Shown here piece after piece: positions 6,790 through 13,870 of a DNA stretch of 35,581 bases. The number at the start of each line of letters is the position of its first letter. Position 1 is the stretch's first letter. Source of the DNA: Thermoleophilaceae bacterium (GTDB lineage: Bacteria > Actinomycetota > Thermoleophilia > Solirubrobacterales > Thermoleophilaceae); NCBI GenBank assembly GCA_016929195.1, contig JAFGJG010000026.1, positions 1 to 35,581 on the forward strand, in the 5' to 3' direction. Under the pieces are notes generated by a model. The model did not search any database, was not told the origin of the DNA, and saw only the letters and a program-made list of their open reading frames with translations. Both the position numbers and the translations under genes were made by a program.

Positions 6790-7628
6790 TCCGCGGTCAG
6801 CTCCAGGTAGACGTCCTCGAGCGTGGGGCGGCTCACCTCGAGGCCGTCGAGCCGCTCGCCGCGAGCCAGCGCGTCGCTCGTGAGGCGGTGCAGGAGGTCG
6901 GTCGGATCGTCGGTCTGGTGCTCCACGCGCCGCCCCGACGAGAGGTAGGAGACCCGGTAGCGCGCCTGCTCGGGCCCGAGCTCCGAGGGCGGGCCCTGGG
7001 CGACGATGCGCCCGTCCTTGACGATCGCCACCCGGTCGGCCAGCTCCTGGGCCTCGTCCAGGTAGTGAGTCGTGAGCAGGACCGTCATGCCGAGGCCGCG
7101 CAGGTTGCGGACGGCGTTCCAGGCCGTCCGCCGCGCCGCCGGGTCGAACCCCGTCGTGGGCTCGTCCAGGAAGACGAGCTCGGGATCGCCGATCAGCGCC
7201 AGCGCGAGGTCCAGCCGCCGGCGCTGGCCGCCGCTCAGCTCGGCGGTGCGGGCGTCGGCCTTGTCGGCGAGCCCGACCAGGTCGATCGTCTCCTCCACGT
7301 CACGCGGCCTGGAGTAGGCCTTCGAGGTGTTCGCGACCGCCTCGCGCACGGTCGCCTGCGGGTAGAAGCCGGAGCTCTGGAGCACGATGCCGAGGCGCTC
7401 CTGGAGCCGGCGGTCGCGCACCTCCGGGTCGTGGCCGAGCACGCTCACGTTCCCGCCGGTGCGCTTGCGGTAGCCCTCGAGGATCTCGACCGTGGTGGTC
7501 TTGCCGGCGCCGTTCGGGCCGAGCAGGCCGAACACCTCGCCCTGCTCCACGGAGAAGGACAGTCCGCGGACGGCGTCCACCGGGCCATAGGACTTCTCGA
7601 GGTCGCGGACCTCGATCGCGGCGGCCAC
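6786..7628 (-). CDS. ABC transporter ATP-binding protein (DrrA-type)
   Basis: 280 aa. Walker A GPNGAGKTT, Q-loop (LQSSGFYPQ), signature LSGGQRRRLDLA, Walker B LVFLDEPTTGFDP and the H-loop histidine (TTHYLDEA) are intact, so it should be an active ATPase. A C-terminal extension of about 70 residues matches the DrrA type. The start is GTG at 7628, 2 nt after the crotonase stop. The permease gene follows with a 4-nt overlap, giving a crotonase-ATPase-permease operon. The crotonase in front does not reveal the transported substrate. Confidence 0.94.
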   Translation of the reverse strand: MAAAIEVRDLEKSYGPVDAVRGLSFSVEQGEVFGLLGPNGAGKTTTVEILEGYRKRTGGNVSVLGHDPEVRDRRLQERLGIVLQSSGFYPQATVREAVANTSKAYSRPRDVEETIDLVGLADKADARTAELSGGQRRRLDLALALIGDPELVFLDEPTTGFDPAARRTAWNAVRNLRGLGMTVLLTTHYLDEAQELADRVAIVKDGRIVAQGPPSELGPEQARYRVSYLSSGRRVEHQTDDPTDLLHRLTSDALARGERLDGLEVSRPTLEDVYLELTAE

Positions 7629-7630
7629 GG

Positions 7631-8395
7631 TCAGACCCCGGCGCCCTTGCCGCCGCGGCCCTCGCCGTCCGCGAACCGCGCGGCGCCGCGCCAGGCGGTC
7701 TCGAGCGTGGCCTCGCCGCTGCGCGCCTCGAGCGCGAGCGCCTCGGGGAGCGGGAGGTCGAAGCCCTCGATGGCGGCGGCGCGATCGGCGAGCATCGTGT
7801 CCTGGGGGAAGCGGGCGAGCGCCTCGGCCATCTCGAGCGCCCGGTCCAGGTGCCGGCCCTCCGGCACGATCTCATTCACGAGCCCCATGGCGAGCGCCTC
7901 GTCGGCGTCCACGATCCGGCCGCTGAGGATCAGATCGAGCGCGCGGCCGAGGCCCACGATTCGCGGCAGGCGCTGCGTGCCGCCGTCGATCAGGGGCACG
8001 CCCCAGCGGCGCTCCGGAAAGCCGAGCGCGGCCGTCGGGGTGGCCACGCGCAGGTCGCACCAGAGCGCGAGCTCGAGGCCCCCGGCGAGGCACCACCCGG
8101 AGATCGCGGCGATGGTCGGCTTGGAGGCGATCCTGCGCGTGAAGCCGAGCGGCCCGCCGTCGCGCCCCATGCGCGGGCCGAAGCTCTCGATGGCCTTCAG
8201 GTCGGCCCCGGCGCAGAAGGCGACCTCGCCCGCGCCGGTGAGGATCATCACGCGCGCGTCGTCGTCCGCCTCGAAGCGCTCGTAGGCCTCGGCGAGCAGG
8301 TCCGCGGTCGGGCCGTCGACCGCGTTGCGGCGGTCCTGGCGGTCGATGGCGACGACCGCGGCCGCGCCCTGGCGCTCGTAGCTGACGGGGGTCAC
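7631..8395 (-). CDS. Enoyl-CoA hydratase/isomerase (crotonase) family protein
   Basis: 254 aa starting from GTG at 8395. The frame is open to 8812, but upstream residues belong to a different gene region and a hairpin terminator. The crotonase oxyanion-hole segments are present: AFCAGADLKAIE and SGWCLAGGLELALWCDL. A glutamate occurs in the position expected for catalysis (GFPERRWGV). The likely role is hydration or isomerisation of an acyl-CoA; the exact reaction cannot be assigned. The ABC transporter genes follow immediately. A GGGAG element lies about 12 nt before the GTG. Confidence 0.88.
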   Translation of the reverse strand: MTPVSYERQGAAAVVAIDRQDRRNAVDGPTADLLAEAYERFEADDDARVMILTGAGEVAFCAGADLKAIESFGPRMGRDGGPLGFTRRIASKPTIAAISGWCLAGGLELALWCDLRVATPTAALGFPERRWGVPLIDGGTQRLPRIVGLGRALDLILSGRIVDADEALAMGLVNEIVPEGRHLDRALEMAEALARFPQDTMLADRAAAIEGFDLPLPEALALEARSGEATLETAWRGAARFADGEGRGGKGAGV

Positions 8396-8410
8396 CCCCT
8401 GAACTCTCCC

Positions 8411-8449
8411 AAAACAGCGCGTGGCCCCGGCGGGGAGCTCGGGGCCACG
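8411..8449 (-). terminator. Hairpin terminator of the small membrane protein gene
   Basis: Arms CGTGGCCCC (8420-8428) and GGGGCCACG (8441-8449) pair perfectly over a 12-nt loop. Read on the minus strand, a TTTT run (8414-8411) follows after 5 nt. It sits between the 70-aa membrane protein gene and the crotonase gene, separating the two units. Confidence 0.6.
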
Positions 8450-8514
8450 TGCTCGGAGGAGGGATCTGCCAGCGCATCGTGGCGCTGTGCGGAACGGCCT
8501 GTGTGAAGAAACGG

Positions 8515-8727
8515 CTACCAGCCGACGCGCCGGCGGAGCTCCGCGGCCTTGCGCTGCTCCTTGCGCTTGTCCAGAGCGCCCTGGAGGAGCGAGGCGAGCG
8601 TCACGAACACGGCGAAGAAGATGACCAGGCCCAGGCAGAAGAACGTGATGATCCGGTCGTCGGTCTCCCCGACGATGCCCTCGCCGTTGTCCGCGGCGAA
8701 GACCGCTATCTGCGCGAGCAGCGACAT
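8515..8727 (-). CDS. Small single-pass membrane protein, function unknown
   Basis: 70 aa. One strong transmembrane helix (about residues 27-50, IITFFCLGLVIFFAVFVTLA) is followed by a basic cytoplasmic tail (KRKEQRKAAELRRR), which fits the positive-inside rule. I do not recognise a family. It is divergent from ppa with 29 nt between starts, and a good hairpin terminator follows, so it appears to be a stand-alone unit. A TATCGT hexamer sits 9 nt before its ATG, suggesting a leaderless mRNA. Confidence 0.72.
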   Translation of the reverse strand: MSLLAQIAVFAADNGEGIVGETDDRIITFFCLGLVIFFAVFVTLASLLQGALDKRKEQRKAAELRRRVGW

Positions 8728-8736
8728 GCAGGCCGA

Positions 8737-8742
8737 ACGATA
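8737..8742 (-). promoter_or_regulatory. -10-like hexamer TATCGT, leaderless spacing
   Basis: Nine nt before the ATG at 8727 of the 70-aa membrane protein. It overlaps the divergent hexamer of ppa by 2 nt, so the two promoters should compete. Confidence 0.45.
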
Positions 8743-8746
8743 CCCT
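8741..8746 (+). promoter_or_regulatory. -10-like hexamer TACCCT, leaderless spacing
   Basis: Ten nt before the GTG start of ppa; no Shine-Dalgarno is present. Confidence 0.42.
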
Positions 8747-8756
8747 GTGCCCCGAC

Positions 8757-9254
8757 GTGTCCGACGAGTCGTTCGCCTGCATCGTCGAGATCCCCAAGGG
8801 GAGCAGGAACAAGTACGAGTGGGACCACGAGCGTGACGCCCTGGTCCTGGACCGGTTCCTGTTCTCCTCGGTCGTCTACCCGACCGACTACGGGTTCATC
8901 CCGGAGACCCTCTCGCAGGACGGCGACCCGCTCGACGTGATGGTCTGCGTCTCCGAGCCGACGTTCCCCGGCTGCATGATCGATGTCAAGCCCATTGCGC
9001 TTTTCCGCATGGAGGACGACAAGGGTCTTGATGACAAGGTCCTGTGCGTGCCCCTCCGCGATCCCGGCTGGAACAGGCTGGAGACCCTGGACGACATTCC
9101 CGAGCAGCTCCAGAACGAGATCGCGCACTTCTTCTCGATCTACAAGAACCTCGAGAACAAGGGCGTGCGGGTGGACGGCTGGTTCTCACGGCAGGACGCC
9201 GTGGACGAGATCCACGCGTCGCGAGCACGTTTCCGCGAGGCAGAAGCTCACTAG
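8757..9254 (+). CDS. ppa: Inorganic pyrophosphatase (family I)
   Basis: 165 aa, normal length for bacterial family I enzymes. It hydrolyses cytosolic pyrophosphate to phosphate, pulling biosynthetic reactions forward. The metal-binding signature DGDPLDVMV (DxDPxD) and the flanking VYPTDYGFIP segment are intact, as are the N-terminal EIPKGSRNKYEWD and the later KGLDDKVL. The start is GTG at 8757, with no Shine-Dalgarno and a TANNNT hexamer 10 nt upstream. uppP follows 12 nt after the stop, apparently with its own hexamer. Confidence 0.97.
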   Translation: MSDESFACIVEIPKGSRNKYEWDHERDALVLDRFLFSSVVYPTDYGFIPETLSQDGDPLDVMVCVSEPTFPGCMIDVKPIALFRMEDDKGLDDKVLCVPLRDPGWNRLETLDDIPEQLQNEIAHFFSIYKNLENKGVRVDGWFSRQDAVDEIHASRARFREAEAH

Positions 9255-9257
9255 GGT
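9252..9257 (+). promoter_or_regulatory. -10-like hexamer TAGGGT, leaderless spacing
   Basis: Nine nt before the GTG of uppP. The hexamer begins with the TAG stop codon of ppa. Confidence 0.4.
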
Positions 9258-9266
9258 TCCGCGGCT

Positions 9267-10091
9267 GTGTCGACGCTCGAGGCGATAGTCCTCGGGATCG
9301 TGCAGGGGCTCACGGAGTTCCTGCCGATCTCGAGCACGGGGCACCTGCGGATCGTCCCCGCCTTCATGGGCTGGGAGGACCCCGGCGCCGCGTTCACCGC
9401 GGTGACCCAGCTCGGCACCATGGCAGCCGTGCTCCTCTACTTCCGCCAGGACCTCCAGCGGATCGCGCGGGCCTGGCTGCGCTCGCTGCGCGAGCGCGAG
9501 GTGCGCCGCGAGCTGGACGCGCGGATCGGCTGGTACATCGTGCTGGGCACGATCCCGATCGGGATCTTCGGCCTGCTCTTCAAGGACCAGATCGAGACCG
9601 GCGCGCGCGACCTCTACCTCATCGGGACCGCCCTGATCGTGCTCGGGCTCGTGCTGCTGCTGGCCGAGAAGGTCGGCAAGCGCACCCGCCACATCGAGGA
9701 CATCGATGCGCGCGACGGCTTCACGATCGGGTTCGCCCAGGCGCTGGCGCTGATCCCGGGCGTCTCGCGCTCGGGCGCCACGATCACCGCCGGCCTGTTC
9801 ATGGGGCTCGACCGCACCGCCGCGGCGCGCTTCTCCTTCCTCCTGTCGATCCCCGCAGTGGTCCTGAGCGGCCTGCTGGAGCTCGGCTCGATCCTGAGCG
9901 GCGAGGAGGGCCAGCACACGTCGCTGTTCAACCTCGCGCTCGCCACCGCGCTGGCGTTCGTGGTCGGGTACGCGTCGATCGCCTTCCTGCTGCGCTACCT
10001 CGAGCACCACTCGACGATCGTCTTCGTCGTCTACCGGGTGGCGCTCGGCGCGCTGGTCCTGGTGCTCGTGGGCGCCGGCGTGATCAGCTGA
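9267..10091 (+). CDS. uppP: Undecaprenyl-diphosphatase
   Basis: 274 aa, the usual length for UppP/BacA. This polytopic membrane enzyme recycles undecaprenyl pyrophosphate to undecaprenyl phosphate, the lipid carrier for peptidoglycan and other envelope polymers. Both conserved regions are intact: QGLTEFLPISSTGHL near the N-terminus and PGVSRSGATITAG in the middle. About eight hydrophobic segments are visible. The start is GTG at 9267. Overexpression of UppP homologues is known to give bacitracin resistance. The gene sits behind ppa and before a small membrane protein gene on the same strand. Confidence 0.97.
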   Translation: MSTLEAIVLGIVQGLTEFLPISSTGHLRIVPAFMGWEDPGAAFTAVTQLGTMAAVLLYFRQDLQRIARAWLRSLREREVRRELDARIGWYIVLGTIPIGIFGLLFKDQIETGARDLYLIGTALIVLGLVLLLAEKVGKRTRHIEDIDARDGFTIGFAQALALIPGVSRSGATITAGLFMGLDRTAAARFSFLLSIPAVVLSGLLELGSILSGEEGQHTSLFNLALATALAFVVGYASIAFLLRYLEHHSTIVFVVYRVALGALVLVLVGAGVIS

Positions 10092-10096
10092 TCGCC

Positions 10097-10102
10097 TAGC
10101 CT
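10097..10102 (+). promoter_or_regulatory. -10-like hexamer TAGCCT, leaderless spacing
   Basis: Seven nt before the GTG at 10110; no Shine-Dalgarno is present. Confidence 0.38.
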
Positions 10103-10109
10103 TCTGGCC

Positions 10110-10466
10110 GTGCAGTTCGCGTGGAAGCTCGGGGTGGTCGCGCTCGTCGCGCTCGCGCTGGTGGCGCTGCCCGGCTCGGGCGGGCTGCTCGACGTGGTTC
10201 TCACGATGCTCTCGATCGCGTTCTTCGCGGCGATCGCGTTCATGGCGTACCGCCTCTTCCGCCAGTACCGCTTCGAGCTCGAGACGCTGCCCGACTCTCA
10301 GCGCCTGGTCCTCTACGCCTCGCTGGGCGTGGCGCTCGTGACCCTCGTGGCCACGAACCGGTTGTTCGACGTGGGCGGCCTCGGAGCGCTCGCGTGGTGC
10401 GCCCTGCTCGGCGGCGCGTCGTACGGGCTCTACTGGGTCTGGACCCAGTACAGGGCCTACGGCTGA
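10110..10466 (+). CDS. Small polytopic membrane protein, function unknown
   Basis: 118 aa, GTG start. Four hydrophobic stretches are visible: about 6-24, 26-46, 64-80 and 86-112. A charged loop (YRLFRQYRFELETLPDSQR) separates the first pair from the second pair. No family is recognised. It lies 18 nt after uppP and probably belongs to the same neighbourhood transcript or has its own leaderless promoter. Its 3' end overlaps the convergent LLM oxidoreductase gene by 10 nt. Confidence 0.75.
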   Translation: MQFAWKLGVVALVALALVALPGSGGLLDVVLTMLSIAFFAAIAFMAYRLFRQYRFELETLPDSQRLVLYASLGVALVTLVATNRLFDVGGLGALAWCALLGGASYGLYWVWTQYRAYG

Positions 10467-11491
10467 GCGGAGACGCCGGCGGGCTCGCGCCCCGCGCTGA
10501 GGCCGAACGCCTCCGCGATCAGCTCGTACGAGCGCCTGCGGGCCTCGTGCTCGTGCGTGATCGTCAGGATCGTGACCTCGCGGGCGCCGTACTCGGCGGC
10601 CACCGCCTCGAGGCCCTCCCTGACGGTGTCCGGCGAGCCGATCACGGCGCGCCGCCGCGAGGGCGCCCGCTCGCGCGTCTCCAGATAGCGCAGCGCCTTC
10701 TCGACCGGCGGCACCGGGATCAGACTGCCCTGGCGGAGCAGTGAGAACGACATGCGGCCGCTGGCCGCGAGCCGCTCCGCCTCCTCGTCGGTGTCCGCGC
10801 AGACGGCGACCACACCGACGCTCACGAGCGGGCCGTCGGAGCGGCCGGTGTCCTGGAAGCGGCGGCGGTACTCGCCGGCGATCTCGGCGCCGCTCGGGTT
10901 GATGAAGTCCGCGAACGAGTAGGGCACGCCGAGCTCGCCGGCCCAGATCGCGCTCTGCGGCGAGGAGCCGAGCAGCCACACCTCGGGGCGCTCGGGGATC
11001 CCCGGCAGCGTGGCCGACAGGCGCGCGAACGGGTGGTCCGCGGGCATGCGGTCCTCGAGGTAGGCGAGCAGCTCGGTGAGCTGCTCGGGGAAGTCGTTCG
11101 GCGCCGCCTGGCGCCGGTCGCGCTGGAGCGCCAGCATCGTCAGCTGGTCGGTGCCGGGCGCGCGGCCGATCCCGAGGTCGATGCGGCCGGGGGAGAGGCC
11201 GCTGAGGATGCTGAACCGCTCGGCCACGCTCAGCGGGCTGTAGTGGGGCAGCATCACGCCGCCGCTTCCGACCCGGATGCGCGCCGTGGCGGCGGCGATC
11301 GGGCCGATCAGCACCTCGGGGCTCGCGCACGCGAGCGTGGGCGTCCCGTGGTGCTCGGCGACCCAGTAGCGGTCGTAGCCCAGGCTGTCCGTGAGCTGCG
11401 CGAGGTCGAGCGTGTTGCGCAGCGCGTCGGGGCCCGTCGATCCCTCGGAGATCGGGGACTGATCGAGGACGTTCAGCCGCAGCCCGGACAC
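10457..11491 (-). CDS. LLM-class flavin-dependent oxidoreductase (luciferase-like)
   Basis: 344 aa, a normal length for single-component LLM proteins. Features include the N-terminal VLDQSPI, YWVAEHHG, the GSGGVMLPHYSPL turn and GRIDLGIGRAPGTD, which match the MsnO8/YhbW-like group with a TIM-barrel FMN/F420-type fold. The cofactor (FMN or F420) and substrate are unknown. The start is GTG at 11491, with TAGTCT 8 nt before it and no Shine-Dalgarno. The gene is divergent from the TadE-like operon, and their control region (11492-11572) contains the shared 29-nt element. Confidence 0.92.
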   Translation of the reverse strand: MSGLRLNVLDQSPISEGSTGPDALRNTLDLAQLTDSLGYDRYWVAEHHGTPTLACASPEVLIGPIAAATARIRVGSGGVMLPHYSPLSVAERFSILSGLSPGRIDLGIGRAPGTDQLTMLALQRDRRQAAPNDFPEQLTELLAYLEDRMPADHPFARLSATLPGIPERPEVWLLGSSPQSAIWAGELGVPYSFADFINPSGAEIAGEYRRRFQDTGRSDGPLVSVGVVAVCADTDEEAERLAASGRMSFSLLRQGSLIPVPPVEKALRYLETRERAPSRRRAVIGSPDTVREGLEAVAAEYGAREVTILTITHEHEARRRSYELIAEAFGLSAGREPAGVSAQP

Positions 11492-11499
11492 CGCTTCCG

Positions 11500-11505
11500 A
11501 GACTA
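11500..11505 (-). promoter_or_regulatory. -10-like hexamer TAGTCT, leaderless spacing
   Basis: Eight nt before the GTG of the LLM oxidoreductase gene; no Shine-Dalgarno is present. Confidence 0.45.
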
Positions 11506-11519
11506 GAGCGTGCGCGGCT

Positions 11520-11548
11520 TTTCACACCGGCGCGTTGAGCCGTCACGC
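11520..11548 (+). promoter_or_regulatory. Copy A of a 29-nt upstream element shared with the pilin-like hydrolase gene
   Basis: TTTCAC, four less conserved bases, then GCGCGTTGAGCCGTCACGC (11530-11548). The 19-mer is identical to 31421-31439. It ends 24 nt before the ATG of the first TadE-like gene, which has neither a Shine-Dalgarno nor a TANNNT hexamer. It is likely a promoter or activator site for a pilin-type regulon (inference). Confidence 0.6.
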
Positions 11549-11572
11549 AGCCGCCGCGACGCTGCATCCGTC

Positions 11573-11908
11573 ATGAGCGACGAGCGAGGACAGGCGTCCG
11601 TGGAGCTGGTTGCGGCGCTGCCGCTGGTGCTCGTGGCCGCGGCCCTCGCCTGGCAGGTCACGCTGGCCGGCCACGCGCTCTGGCTGTGCGCGCATGCGGC
11701 CCGCGCCGCCGCGCGGGCCGACAGCGTGGGCGCAAGCGCCCGCGCCGCGGCGCGGAGCGCGGTGCCGGAGTCGATGGCGAGCGGGCTGCGCGTGGAAAGG
11801 CTGAGGACTGGCGGCGTGCGCGTGTCGCTGCGCGTGCCCGCCGTCCTAGGGGGCGCCCGCACGCCGTTCAGCGTGAGCGCCAGCTCGTCGCTCGGGCGGG
11901 GCTCGTGA
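11573..11908 (+). CDS. TadE-like pseudopilin (first copy)
   Basis: 111 aa from the ATG at 11573; the frame is open further upstream, but that part covers the shared regulatory element. The N-terminus has the TadE/type IV pilin-like pattern: short basic leader, G-Q-A-S-V-E (residues 6-11) with Glu at position 5 after the Gly, then one hydrophobic helix (about 12-35). A beta-rich C-terminus of about 70 residues follows. Such proteins are minor pilins of Flp/Tad systems, inserted in the membrane with the C-terminus outside. The next gene overlaps by GTGA. No Tad ATPase, platform protein or prepilin peptidase is encoded in this window. Confidence 0.82.
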   Translation: MSDERGQASVELVAALPLVLVAAALAWQVTLAGHALWLCAHAARAAARADSVGASARAAARSAVPESMASGLRVERLRTGGVRVSLRVPAVLGGARTPFSVSASSSLGRGS

Positions 11909-12231
11909 GCCGCGAGCGCGGCCAGGCCAGCGTCGAGGTGCTCGGGATGCTCCCGGCGGTCCTCCTCGTGGGGCTGGTGTGCTTCCAGCTCCTCGCCGTC
12001 GGCTACGCGAAGGTGCTCGCGGGCACCGCGGCCGAGGCGGGCGCGCTGGCGCTCGCGGCCGGCGCCGATCCGCGCGCAGGCGCGCGCGAGTCCCTTCCGG
12101 GATGGGCGCGCGTGCGCGCGCGCGTCGCCGTCACGGCCGGTCGCGTGGCCGTCCGCATCCAGCCGCCGGCGGCGCTGCGCTCGCTGTCCGGAGCGCTCGA
12201 GGTCGAGGCCACCGCGGCGGTCGGCTCGTGA
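11905..12231 (+). CDS. TadE-like pseudopilin (second copy)
   Basis: 108 aa from a GTG start whose last bases form the upstream stop (GTGA). It has the same leader and cleavage-like pattern as its neighbour (RGQASVEVLGMLP) and a hydrophobic helix at about 12-32. The C-terminal half is Arg- and Val-rich and differs from the first copy. The two genes probably arose by tandem duplication and may form a minor-pilin pair such as TadE/TadF. The TadZ-like gene follows with another GTGA overlap, so the three genes are translationally coupled. Confidence 0.82.
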   Translation: MSRERGQASVEVLGMLPAVLLVGLVCFQLLAVGYAKVLAGTAAEAGALALAAGADPRAGARESLPGWARVRARVAVTAGRVAVRIQPPAALRSLSGALEVEATAAVGS

Positions 12232-12908
12232 ACCGGCTCGTCGCGAACGCCCTCGGAGCTGCCGGGGCCTGGCTCCTCGAGTCGCCGGCGGAGCCGGCCA
12301 TGGGGCCCACGCCCGCCGCGCGGGCGCGACCGGTCGTCGCCGTGTTCGGCCTCGCGCCGGGCTGCGGTGCGACCGTCGTGGCCCGGGCGCTGGCCGCAGA
12401 GCTCGGCGCGCGCGATCCCCGCGGCGCCGCGGCGGTCGGCTGCGACGCCCCCGGGGCCGGGCTCGCGCTCGCCACCGCCGCGGCCGGCCGGCTCGCGCGC
12501 GTCCTCGCCGACGTGCCGGGCGCGCACACGCGAGCGGTCGGGAGGCTCTGCCTCGTGGGCGGCGCCGATCCGCTCGCGCTCGCCGACTGCTGCCGTCATC
12601 ACGCCCCGCTCGTGGTGGACGCCGGTTCCGGGGCGCTCGGCGGCCGGGCGGCGGTCGTGGCGGACGCGACCGTGCTCGTCGCCTCGCCGTCGTCGGAGCC
12701 CGCGCTCGCCGCTGTCGCGGCGGCGTGCATCGCGGGCGTGGGGCCCGAGCCGGTCACGGTCGTGAACGGCGCCGTGAGCGCGCGGACGGGTCTCTCGCTG
12801 CCGCGCTCGCGCGTGGGCGCGGGCCTCGCCCTGGCAGGGCGGGAGCCGCCCGGGGAGGCGGGGCGCACGCTCGCCCGGCTGGCCGACCTGGTGGAGGAGG
12901 CCTCCTGA
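12228..12908 (+). CDS. Degenerate TadZ/CpaE-like P-loop protein
   Basis: 226 aa from GTG (GTGA overlap). Residues about 36-60 (VVAVFGLAPGCGATVVARAL) resemble the ParA/MinD deviant Walker A as found in CpaE/TadZ. However, the lysines of KGGxGKT are absent, leaving only GxGAT. A VVDAGSGAL segment corresponds to the Walker B/switch region but keeps an Asp. The remainder is Ala- and Leu-rich. TadZ/CpaE proteins position Tad pilus machinery at a cell pole; loss of the lysines suggests a structural or scaffold role, or altered nucleotide use. The assignment rests on the P-loop remnant plus linkage to two TadE-like genes. It converges on the ROK kinase gene (8 nt gap). Confidence 0.6.
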   Translation: MNRLVANALGAAGAWLLESPAEPAMGPTPAARARPVVAVFGLAPGCGATVVARALAAELGARDPRGAAAVGCDAPGAGLALATAAAGRLARVLADVPGAHTRAVGRLCLVGGADPLALADCCRHHAPLVVDAGSGALGGRAAVVADATVLVASPSSEPALAAVAAACIAGVGPEPVTVVNGAVSARTGLSLPRSRVGAGLALAGREPPGEAGRTLARLADLVEEAS

Positions 12909-12916
12909 GAGCGGCG

Positions 12917-13870
12917 CTACAGCTCCTGGCGGGCGAGCAGCGCAGCGCCGCGAACGCCGGCATCGGCTCCGTAGCGCGAGACGCGGATCACGGTCCGCTC
13001 GCCCACGCCCGGGACCACGAACCGGCGCGCGCTGTCCCGGGCCGGGCCGAGCAGGAGCTCGCCCGCGGCGGACACGCCGCCGCCCACCGCGACCACTTCC
13101 GGGTCGAACGTGTTGATGGCGTTCGCGATGCCCACTCCCAGCCGCTCGCCGACCAGCGCGACCAGCCGCCGGGCCGCGGCGTCCCCGGCGAGCGCCGCGT
13201 CCACGGCGTCGCGGCCGGTCACGCGGCCGGACTCAGCGAGCCGCGCCGCGAGCGCCGACCCGGGCTCCGCGCGAGCGGCGGCCTCGGCGAGCGCGTCGAG
13301 CGCCCGCCCGGCGGCGAGCGCCTCGAGCGAGCCGGCCTGGGGGAAGCGGCCGGCCGCGGGCGCGCCATGCTCGAGCAGCGCGCCCACGAGCGTGTGGCCG
13401 AGCTCGCCCGCCGCGCCGGTGTGCCCGCGGTAGACGCGGCCGCCGAGGACGAGCCCGCCGCCGATCCCCGTGCCCACGGTCAGCATCACGAGGTCGCGCA
13501 CGTCCGGCTCCGCGTCGTCGTGGGCCTCGGCCAGCGCCGCGCAGTTGGCGTCGTTGTCCACGAACACCGGCACGCCCAGGCGTTCCTCCAGGAGCACGCG
13601 CAGCTCGACGTCCTCGAGCCGCGCGTTCGCGCTCCACTTCACGCGGCCGGTGGAGAACTCGAGGACCGCCGGGATCCCCACGCCCACCGCCTCCGTGTCG
13701 CCGGTGCGCACGGCGGCCACGGCGCCGGCGATCTCGTCCATCAGGGCCTCGGGGCCCGCGGTGGACGTGGGCTCGACCGTCGGCCGGCCGAGCGCTCCGG
13801 CCCGGAGCGTGGCCACCGCGACCTTGCTTGCGCCCACGTCCACGCCGATCACCTGGCCGGCCATGCTCAA
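12917..13870 (-). CDS. ROK-family sugar kinase lacking the CxCGxxGC motif
   Basis: 317 aa. The N-terminal phosphate-binding motif IGVDVGASKVAVA, the catalytic FVDNDANCAALAE and the second phosphate loop TVGTGIGGGLVLGG are intact. The zinc-site histidine segment AGELGHTLV is present, but the following Cys-rich ROK motif is replaced by APAAGRFPQAGSLEALAAG with no cysteine. ROK kinases phosphorylate glucose, GlcNAc or ManNAc; position after nagA suggests an amino-sugar kinase. The start is either TTG at 13870 (TTGA overlap with the nagA stop) or ATG at 13864. It is the last gene of the NagB-NagA-ROK operon. Confidence 0.85.
   Translation of the reverse strand: MSMAGQVIGVDVGASKVAVATLRAGALGRPTVEPTSTAGPEALMDEIAGAVAAVRTGDTEAVGVGIPAVLEFSTGRVKWSANARLEDVELRVLLEERLGVPVFVDNDANCAALAEAHDDAEPDVRDLVMLTVGTGIGGGLVLGGRVYRGHTGAAGELGHTLVGALLEHGAPAAGRFPQAGSLEALAAGRALDALAEAAARAEPGSALAARLAESGRVTGRDAVDAALAGDAAARRLVALVGERLGVGIANAINTFDPEVVAVGGGVSAAGELLLGPARDSARRFVVPGVGERTVIRVSRYGADAGVRGAALLARQEL

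Noticed and set aside
7631-8812. Extended crotonase start up to 8812
   Set aside because: The upstream part crosses a hairpin terminator and another gene's region and has no crotonase similarity. The GTG at 8395 fits the family length.
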